DNA of 62,990 nt, taken from NCBI GenBank assembly GCA_021776565.1, contig JAJFFQ010000047.1:1-62990 (forward strand), read 5' to 3'. The position numbers and the translations under genes are program-made. Numbering within the stretch: position 1 is the first letter of the stretch; the number at the start of each line of letters is the position of its first letter. Source of the stretch: Robiginitomaculum sp. (GTDB lineage: Bacteria; Pseudomonadota; Alphaproteobacteria; Caulobacterales; Maricaulaceae). The notes below the pieces were generated by a model that saw only the letters and a list, made by a program, of their open reading frames with translations, was not told the DNA's origin and made no database searches. Below, piece by piece: positions 52,001 to 58,981 of this stretch.

Positions 52001-54073
52001 TCAAACCAGATCAGCCAAAAAATCTGATTCCGGCTTGACCCCTGTGACCAGCAAATTTTCTCTCGCTCTTGTACATGCAACATACAATAAATGGCGTTCA
52101 GTGGTGTAGACCTCATCCAAATCTTCTTCGGTGACAATACTTTCGATCCGGCTCTGCAAGGGAAGCTGGTCATCATCACAGGCCATTACGACTACGGAGC
52201 GAAATTCGAGGCCTTTAGCAAGTTGCATAGTCCCAATGGGTAGCACCTTTTCTTTGATTGCCAGTTTCTCGTTCAAAGTTTGTGCATGGACACCCAACAT
52301 ATCTGCAACTGCACGGGCCCGTGTTAGCGCGGCCTCAGACCGCACAAAAATGCCTATTTCTGAAAGTGGTGTTTCATCATTGATGGCGGTTTGTATCCAG
52401 CTGGCCACCATTTTAATTTCGGCTTCCTGGCTCTCAAAAGTCCTAATATCGGGAGCTGGTCCATTAAAGACGGATATGGTTCCCCCCCGATCCTCTTCCA
52501 GCCCGTCCATGTCGCGAATGACCTCTGGCAGCAGCTTGTCAGCCACCATACGAACTTGATGTGATGTGCGGTAATTGACCTTAAGCGTAGCCGAGCGCCC
52601 CCGTACATCCACACCCAAAGACTTCCAGGAGAATGGTAGTTTGAAAATACGTTGACCCAAATCCCCTGCAAAGAAGAGTGCGTTATCGGTATCAGGCGTT
52701 ATAGCCGCCAGGAATTTTAATTCAGCAACATCTAAATCCTGCGCCTCATCAACAATGGTGTGGGTGTAGGGCTTCTCAGGCTTATCTAAATAACTGGCTT
52801 CTACCAGTCCGAACAACATCGGCTCCGTGAGTTTGTCAGATGAGATGATTGCTTGTCTTACAGCGGCAAAAACGGGCCACATTCTGGCGCGTTGTCCCCT
52901 GGGTACTCTGCTGCGCCTGCCAATGCGGGCAATATCAAGATAATCCTCTTCGCTTGCTACCTGCCAGGCATCAATCACAGATTGCCACTCGGACCACAAA
53001 AAGGTCTGGTCTTCATCAGGTCCGTGTTTCAGCAATAAAGCCTTAATCCGGGCATCATTCACAAGATATGGCTTGTGGCCGCTCATCAGCTCATACAAAT
53101 CACTGGCAGCGTCTACAAATGAGGCAACATGGATGTTAGGTGCCAGTGTATCTTCATTGCCATCCAGTATCCCGACTTTTCGGGACAATGCTGAAGCCAG
53201 TGGGCGGGAAAACGTGGTCAGCAAAATCTTTGTACCGGGTTCTTTTGAAAGCCTGTGTGCACGGTGCAAGGCTACAACGGTTTTGCCCGTTCCCGCCGAT
53301 CCGGCGATGCGGGCCGGACCTTGAAAGTCTCGATCAACAAATTCGCGCTGGCTGGGGTGCAGAAAAACCGACCATTGATCGCGCGGGTAATCCAGTGCCT
53401 GTTCCAGCTCTTCCTTGCCTTCAATAACGCGAAAGCGTCGTTGCTCGTCTGGATGAACAAAGGAATCGGGGATTTGAGCGCCGCGATATTCTTTTCCACG
53501 GATGGGCTTTTCGCCGACAGCCAGCGCTAACACAGCTTCACTGGCCTCATCAGGCAGGTGCGCTGCCAGCTCTAGCAGCCGCTCCTCACCCGCCCTTAGC
53601 AAGGCATCAACCCATTGTTTGGGCACGCCATAGGACATCAATTCAGCGGGGCCAACATTCAATACAGACGTTGGCGGTCGCATTGTCTGTGGGATATGCG
53701 TAAGAAGTTCCAGAGTAGTAGCTTGTACAGGCGCTTCTGCAACGCGCTCAACCATCTCTACAATTTGTAGTGCACCTGTAACCGGATGGCGTTCAAACAC
53801 CCGCCGTTCTGCCCAGGCATAGGCATCATCATGATGGCCTACATAGCATAATGTCGTGCGGTCACCGGTTTTATGAATAATCAGGCGTATGTCGCGGCCA
53901 GCGCGAACAGACCAGAAATTTTTCTCCTTGGCCTTGTCAATACGGTGAACCTGCTTGCCTTTTCCCGTAGGGTCCATCTGTAACTCGAAAGCGCAGGTCT
54001 TCGCCGACTTCTGCGAGATGTTGTCCAGTTTGCCGAGAGCGGTCAGGAAGGTATTGGCGATGAAGAATTGCAA
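52001..54073 (-). CDS. UvrD-type helicase with RelE-like N-terminal domain
   Basis: 690 residues from a TTG at 54073, 2 bp after the upstream stop, with GAGGTGA inside the end of that gene. Residues about 1-92 (KNFWSVRAGRDIRLIIH, then TTLCYVGHHDDAYAWAERR) look like a RelE/YafQ-type mRNA-interferase fold. The SF1 helicase has Walker A GSAGTGKTVVALH (258-270), Walker B TIVDEAQDLD (439-448), GDLGQRIF, QLAKGLEFRSVVVM and YVACTRARENLLV (motif VI). It is the last gene of the six-gene cluster. Whether the RelE-like part still cleaves RNA, or only binds, cannot be told. Confidence 0.82.
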   Translation of the reverse strand: MQFFIANTFLTALGKLDNISQKSAKTCAFELQMDPTGKGKQVHRIDKAKEKNFWSVRAGRDIRLIIHKTGDRTTLCYVGHHDDAYAWAERRVFERHPVTGALQIVEMVERVAEAPVQATTLELLTHIPQTMRPPTSVLNVGPAELMSYGVPKQWVDALLRAGEERLLELAAHLPDEASEAVLALAVGEKPIRGKEYRGAQIPDSFVHPDEQRRFRVIEGKEELEQALDYPRDQWSVFLHPSQREFVDRDFQGPARIAGSAGTGKTVVALHRAHRLSKEPGTKILLTTFSRPLASALSRKVGILDGNEDTLAPNIHVASFVDAASDLYELMSGHKPYLVNDARIKALLLKHGPDEDQTFLWSEWQSVIDAWQVASEEDYLDIARIGRRSRVPRGQRARMWPVFAAVRQAIISSDKLTEPMLFGLVEASYLDKPEKPYTHTIVDEAQDLDVAELKFLAAITPDTDNALFFAGDLGQRIFKLPFSWKSLGVDVRGRSATLKVNYRTSHQVRMVADKLLPEVIRDMDGLEEDRGGTISVFNGPAPDIRTFESQEAEIKMVASWIQTAINDETPLSEIGIFVRSEAALTRARAVADMLGVHAQTLNEKLAIKEKVLPIGTMQLAKGLEFRSVVVMACDDDQLPLQSRIESIVTEEDLDEVYTTERHLLYVACTRARENLLVTGVKPESDFLADLV

Positions 54074-54075
54074 AG

Positions 54076-54294
54076 TCAGATCACCTCAACATATTTTGCG
54101 AGGTTAATACCTTTGCGAATTTCCGTTCCGTATGACCTAGGAATACCAGCCAGATCGGCTAGTTCATGTGAAGGTAAACTTCGTATCTGAGCAGCATATT
54201 TAATGCCGAAGAGGTGGACACTAGTGGCCGTTTCACCCTCAGGTGCTTGGGAATATATAGTAGCAAGTATTTTTGCCGCTTTTTCAATTTTCAC
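54076..54294 (-). CDS. Small HTH-like protein upstream of the RelE-UvrD helicase
   Basis: 72 residues from a GTG at 54294. KIEKAAKILATIYSQA precedes VHLFGIKYAAQIRSL and LADLAGIPRSYGTEIRKGIN, a helix-turn-helix-like end. It lies 2 bp before the helicase gene and 27 bp after the GIY-YIG gene, on the same strand. It may be a DNA-binding or antitoxin-like partner of the RelE-like domain, which is inference from position and size. Confidence 0.68.
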   Translation of the reverse strand: MKIEKAAKILATIYSQAPEGETATSVHLFGIKYAAQIRSLPSHELADLAGIPRSYGTEIRKGINLAKYVEVI

Positions 54295-54321
54295 TTTTCA
54301 CCTACGATGCTAGAGCTAAAA

Positions 54322-54933
54322 TTATAACTTAGTAAATTCCCAATGCTTTGTTGGTTCAAGCACCCATTGAGGACGCATTCCCTGCCCACTGAATGGTCTG
54401 TCCCACCCCGTCCCACATGGAACACCAATATTTGTTCCTTTATTTTTGTTCAAAAGTGGGTATTCGCCATCACCTAATTTTTCAGCAAATTTTTCAAGCA
54501 AATCGTGCTCAACTTGTTTGTAATAATCAGCTCTGTTTTTACGTCTTGGTTCACATATCCAAAAATCAAAGTTTGCACCATTTAGGCTTTGCATGAAATC
54601 AAAGATGGTTGTTTTATAATGTGCTTTCAATCGCACGATGATGTCTCCACGACCAATATATATTATATTTGAACAGCCACCGCCGTATCTTACAGTAAAA
54701 GGATTTGAAATCCTGATTACGTAAACTCCTCGTTTTAATTTTTTTAATTCAGTGTTGTGTGCTCTCTCGTAATCTTCTTCGAGATTCCAAATTACATGTT
54801 TAATTGCACTTTTTCTAAGTTCGTCTTGAACCGACTTAGGATATTCAGCATACATGGTTAGATCAAACCCGGCATCACGCGCCGCTATAGCAAGGTTTTG
54901 TTCATTCACTCTCATCCACGTGATGTCGCTCAT
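54322..54933 (-). CDS. GIY-YIG-like nuclease domain protein
   Basis: 203 residues from the ATG at 54933; AGGAG 7 nt upstream overlaps the stop codon of the methyltransferase gene, so translation is coupled. The motif elements are GVYVIRI (G70, Y72), IIYIGRG (Y93 to G95, R96), RLKAH (R102, H106), a glutamate at 143 (QVEHDLLEKF) and PLLNKNKG (N163), in the GIY-YIG order. An N-terminal region of about 65 residues has no known fold to me. The coding DNA is AT-rich. Confidence 0.78.
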   Translation of the reverse strand: MSDITWMRVNEQNLAIAARDAGFDLTMYAEYPKSVQDELRKSAIKHVIWNLEEDYERAHNTELKKLKRGVYVIRISNPFTVRYGGGCSNIIYIGRGDIIVRLKAHYKTTIFDFMQSLNGANFDFWICEPRRKNRADYYKQVEHDLLEKFAEKLGDGEYPLLNKNKGTNIGVPCGTGWDRPFSGQGMRPQWVLEPTKHWEFTKL

Positions 54934-54943
54934 CAAATTTCTC

Positions 54944-57943
54944 CTAAACCGTAAATACCTTCATCACTTCATCACCAAAGTGGTTTATTACTTTAACCGC
55001 GATGCGGCCTGTGGTTGGTCGTTTGAATGGCCTGGAAATATCGCGGTTGAGGCTGTCCCAGGCCTCGCGGTTGATCTCGGCCTTCAAACTCGTTTTCAGG
55101 GATTTATACGGGTCATTACCGCCCAGAAAATAGGCGTGGCGGACAAAGAAACTTTCTTCGTTATAAGCGGTGTCAATGAACCAGGCGGCAATGTCGTCAA
55201 GTTCGCCAGAGCGTATTTCGCCAGTGGCCGGTACGAACACGTCCATGCCGTGCAGTTTCACCTCCAGCTTGCCATCGGCCAACTCGTTGACGTCAACATC
55301 CGGCTCACCAATGACCATGAAGAGATTGCCCTTGCCGGTATTTTTCAGATCATCCGCCATGTGCAAATCGGGGTTCATTTTGGCCTTGATGATGTTCATC
55401 GGGCCAAGGCGGTTAAGCCCAGTGGTATGGGCATCAAAAGCAAAACCAACGGCGATCAGCACATCAAAGCGCGCATCCGTTGCCTCGCGGGCGGCGGCGG
55501 TTATGTCGGTGCGCTGCAAACTGCCATATTCCGGGCCAAGCAAAATGGCGGCGCGACGAGTCTTGTCTCCCTCGTTAAAATGCCCTTCGGCAGCGACCAG
55601 CTCACCCGGCCAGGGAGCAAGGTGGGTGAATTCCAGCCGGTCTTCTTTGGCCCCTTGTTGCACGCCGTGGGTGCGCAAATTGTCAAGAATGACCGTGGCA
55701 AAATCGGTTTCCGGGGCAAGGGACGAGCGCTTTAGCCTGCCCTCGGCGGCGTGGGTATCATCCAGAATGTCATCGCGATCATCCATGGCCACCACCCGGT
55801 GCGGCGACAGGCTCTCCACCGTAAATGGCCCGGCCACGCGAACGCGGGACTTGTCCTCATAGGGACGATCATAGAGCAGCTCCACATCGGCCTTTTGTGC
55901 GATGCTAGCATCGATTTCTTTTTGCCGGGCGATGCGTAGTTTCCACCAGTTTTCATGTAGGCGTTGCGGCTCGGTCACGTCCTCCCCCGCTAGCGGGGGA
56001 GGTGTCTGCGCAGCAGACGGAGGGGGTGATCCATTCTTGCCCCCCTCACCGCCTTTGGCGGCACTCCCCCCGCCATCGGGGGGAGAAAAGGTAAATTCGC
56101 GCGGGATTTCCCATTCTTCATACGCTGTGCCTAGCGCGGCGTTGAGTTTGGCCCGCAAGTCTTCAAGGTCCGGCTGGTATTTGTCCCAGATCACATCAAT
56201 TTCGGCATTGTTGGCGATGGATTTAAGGGTAATGTGCGGTGCACGTTCATAAACAAAGCCCTGTTTAAGATCGCCCAGGGTCGGGCTTTCGGGCGGAATT
56301 TTGCCCGAAACCTCGGCTTCCTTGCGCCGCCCTTCCGGGCTGTCTGTCAAAAGGTAATAGGGGTAACGCGCCGACATGATACGGGTGCGGGCCAGCGCCA
56401 ACGCCACGCGAGAGGTATCAATGGTAATCCATTTACGCCCCCATTGCTCGGCTACAGTGGCCGTGGTGCCAGAGCCGCAGGTCGGGTCAAGAACGATGTC
56501 GCCAGGGTCTGTGGCCATCAGGATGCAGCGTTGAATTATTTTTTCATTAGTTTGGACAACATAACTTTTATTTATTTCAGGCCCAGTATCAGTCCACGTT
56601 TCACTATACTCTGACAAAGAAAAATCGTAATGATAATATCGACTACTAAGCGCAGACTTGTCGGGTTGAATGCGAGCTGCCTTTATCAACCTATAAAAAC
56701 CAGCTAGCGAATGCCTCCAACTCCTATTTGCGGGAATAGACCAAGTTTTCCCAAAACAAGACCTCGTAGAATGGTCACCTGCATTCATTGAATGCAATGG
56801 TAACTTCCGAAATGGCCTCGCACCTTCGGGCAATGTGGCTGTATCAGATTTTTCTGCACGCGTCATTGTTCGAACAGTATTATTCGTTAAAAACAATTGA
56901 CTATACATAGTCGTTTCTATTTTTCTTTCCTTCAATATTCTCCTAAATTTAATATTATTGGAATTTTTTGAATACCATATTATATAGTCAGTTGTTCCTT
57001 TAAGAGAATTTGATCTAGTTGTGCCACTATTTGTTCGGCAATTTATTAGGTTAACAAAATTGTCTTCTCCAAATAATTCATCCATTACAGCTCTAACCCG
57101 GTGCATGTTTTCATCGGAAATTTGCACAAAAATGCTACCCGACTCGGTGAGTAAATCCCGCATCACCGTCATGCGGTCACGCAAATAGGTCAGGTAGGAA
57201 TGGATGCCGTCTTTCCAGGTGTCGCGAAAGGCTTTGACTTGCTCCGGTTCGCGGGTCAGGCTCTCCAGCTTGCCATCCTTGACGTCGCGATTGCGGGTGC
57301 TGACCTGCCAGTTGGAATTAAACTTGATGCCATAGGGTGGATCGAAATAAATGCACTGCACCTTGCCGCGCAGAGCCTCTCTCTCGGCAAGGCTGGCCAT
57401 CACCTGCAAGCTATCGCCCAAGATCATGCGGTTGGTCCAATGGATGTCATGGGCGTAAAACTCTGTGCGGGCCTCTAGGTCTATCCCGTTAAAGTCTGCG
57501 AACAAATCAACCATGGGCGCGCCCATCGCGGCGTCTTTGTCAGACATTCTTTTCAGCTCATCAATTAGCACACGCGGATGGATTTTTTCCTGCACATAGA
57601 TGGGCGGCACATTGACCACCAGATCAGACCAGTCCTGGGTGTCCTTGCCTGTCCACACCAATTGCGCCTCGCCCAATTGCAGTGTGCCAGTTTCGGCCAA
57701 CTGCTTTTGCTGTTCCCGCGTGATGGTGATTTTCACGCCTTTCCACAGCAATTGCGGGTCCAAACCTTCATTGCGCTCCCGGTGCTCGCCCTCAGCCAAT
57801 GGCGTCGCCCGTGGGTAGGATACCGGCTGGACCGGATTAACCTCCTCCGCCCGCTCTGCCAGCGATTGCAATTCCGCCGTAGGAATATTCTTCCGCCCAC
57901 CATCATGGGCATATGAGTCCAGCTTTTTGGGTTTCTTGGCCAT
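54944..57943 (-). CDS. Type III-like DNA adenine methyltransferase (Mod), large form
   Basis: 999 residues, larger than usual Mod proteins. Beta-class order: motif IV YFDPPYGIKFNS (201-212), then motif I LDPTCGSGTTATVAEQWG (about 485-502). Between them (residues 300-475, DNA 56518-57043) the sequence is AT-rich, as expected of an exchangeable target-recognition domain. Residues about 617-652 (SPPDGGGSAAKGGEGG and PPPSAAQTPPPLAGED) come from a palindromic repeat inserted in frame at 55981-56087. The C-terminal third, with VDVNELADGKLEVKLHG, is not typical Mod sequence. AGGA lies 12 nt before the ATG. Confidence 0.85.
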   Translation of the reverse strand: MAKKPKKLDSYAHDGGRKNIPTAELQSLAERAEEVNPVQPVSYPRATPLAEGEHRERNEGLDPQLLWKGVKITITREQQKQLAETGTLQLGEAQLVWTGKDTQDWSDLVVNVPPIYVQEKIHPRVLIDELKRMSDKDAAMGAPMVDLFADFNGIDLEARTEFYAHDIHWTNRMILGDSLQVMASLAEREALRGKVQCIYFDPPYGIKFNSNWQVSTRNRDVKDGKLESLTREPEQVKAFRDTWKDGIHSYLTYLRDRMTVMRDLLTESGSIFVQISDENMHRVRAVMDELFGEDNFVNLINCRTNSGTTRSNSLKGTTDYIIWYSKNSNNIKFRRILKERKIETTMYSQLFLTNNTVRTMTRAEKSDTATLPEGARPFRKLPLHSMNAGDHSTRSCFGKTWSIPANRSWRHSLAGFYRLIKAARIQPDKSALSSRYYHYDFSLSEYSETWTDTGPEINKSYVVQTNEKIIQRCILMATDPGDIVLDPTCGSGTTATVAEQWGRKWITIDTSRVALALARTRIMSARYPYYLLTDSPEGRRKEAEVSGKIPPESPTLGDLKQGFVYERAPHITLKSIANNAEIDVIWDKYQPDLEDLRAKLNAALGTAYEEWEIPREFTFSPPDGGGSAAKGGEGGKNGSPPPSAAQTPPPLAGEDVTEPQRLHENWWKLRIARQKEIDASIAQKADVELLYDRPYEDKSRVRVAGPFTVESLSPHRVVAMDDRDDILDDTHAAEGRLKRSSLAPETDFATVILDNLRTHGVQQGAKEDRLEFTHLAPWPGELVAAEGHFNEGDKTRRAAILLGPEYGSLQRTDITAAAREATDARFDVLIAVGFAFDAHTTGLNRLGPMNIIKAKMNPDLHMADDLKNTGKGNLFMVIGEPDVDVNELADGKLEVKLHGMDVFVPATGEIRSGELDDIAAWFIDTAYNEESFFVRHAYFLGGNDPYKSLKTSLKAEINREAWDSLNRDISRPFKRPTTGRIAVKVINHFGDEVMKVFTV
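55981..56087. repeat. Palindromic element inserted in frame in the mod coding sequence
   Basis: Three or more nested palindromes: a perfect 22-nt one (CCTCCCCCGC, TA, GCGGGGGAGG), GTCTGC/GCAGAC, and ACCGCC/GGCGGC with CTCCCC...GGGGAG. It is very GC-rich inside a more balanced gene. The frame stays open across it (about 35 codons). Similar GC-rich palindromes are common between genes in alphaproteobacteria and resemble in-gene palindromic elements known from Rickettsia. Confidence 0.8.
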
Positions 57944-58090
57944 TATCGACTTAATTCCTCGCTCTGAACATTTTTATTGAATATTAAACCCATACAACCT
58001 ATGTTGTCTGTGGAGGTTCGGCCTGCGGACGGTCCCCAAGGCGCTTGTCTTGATGGATGGTTGCACAGTGCATTACCTCCTTTTTTGTTT

Positions 58091-58981
58091 CTATGGCTCA
58101 TTATTTCTCCCGGTAAACGGGTCGGGAACATAGACAATGCCATAGAGATAGTGGGTGTTACCACCCTGATAGCTATCGCCCTTGAACTGTAAGGCATTCA
58201 AGCGCCCGCCGAATTTTTGGGCAATTTCCTCGCGGCGCGGACCTGTAAATTGCCAGGACTCCATTCTGAAACCCCAGTTTATACAATAGAGGCATAAATC
58301 GGCAGCCTGTACGCCTATGGACATTTCTGAATCAACAAACAAAGGGGAGGGGATAATCCATTGGGTGCGCGACCGACCGGTATGGGTTTTTGTATAATAA
58401 TTCTGCAATTGTTTGACGAACCGCTTGTCCTGCTGTTTTTCAGTTTGGTCCATTACAAACAGGCCATGTTCGGCCTTGTGCTCAAGAAAACAAAAAAAAC
58501 GTTCCTGCAAAAAGACGTGATCCTTGCGCAGATAATGGTTGAACTGAAAATCTCTGGGAGGTTTCACTCCTTTAGGAATTAGGCTGGCAAACAAAACGGC
58601 TTCATGCCGGGACAGCATATCAAAAATTCGTTCTGCCATCATAAGGCTTGCCTGACCATAGGCGGTAAAATCCCGCCTTGTAGGTGCTTCCTTTTGCTGT
58701 TTTTGGGTGAGAAAGCGATTTATAGCTTTATGCCTTGCTTCCTTGCTTAACGGATGCATTTGATCGGCCCACTCAATACGCTTACGCTCTAATAGCTTTG
58801 AGCCTTTAATTTCACCGCCCAATTCAATAAAGTTTGCGCCAAAGATTTCAGCGCGCGCTTTGTCCCAGTCCTGAATGAATGGCCAGATTTTACTGCTGTG
58901 GATCGCAATGCCACCACGCACCTCCATTGGCATATTTCTGTGGTCATGACCACTTTCGTCCATGAACAATAGCCAGCTCAT
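58091..58981 (-). CDS. DUF3800 protein, putative RNase H-like nuclease
   Basis: 296 residues. LLFMDESGHDHR at the N terminus, VMDQTEKQ, PLFVDSEMSIGVQAADLCLYC give the pattern of acidic residues of DUF3800 proteins, which look like RNase H-fold nucleases. Its ATG overlaps the Res gene stop by one base (TAATG), a strong sign of coupled translation. It is followed by a 147-bp gap before the methyltransferase gene, which may hold a second promoter. DUF3800 genes occur near several defence systems, but the biochemical role is not established. Confidence 0.82.
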   Translation of the reverse strand: MSWLLFMDESGHDHRNMPMEVRGGIAIHSSKIWPFIQDWDKARAEIFGANFIELGGEIKGSKLLERKRIEWADQMHPLSKEARHKAINRFLTQKQQKEAPTRRDFTAYGQASLMMAERIFDMLSRHEAVLFASLIPKGVKPPRDFQFNHYLRKDHVFLQERFFCFLEHKAEHGLFVMDQTEKQQDKRFVKQLQNYYTKTHTGRSRTQWIIPSPLFVDSEMSIGVQAADLCLYCINWGFRMESWQFTGPRREEIAQKFGGRLNALQFKGDSYQGGNTHYLYGIVYVPDPFTGRNNEP

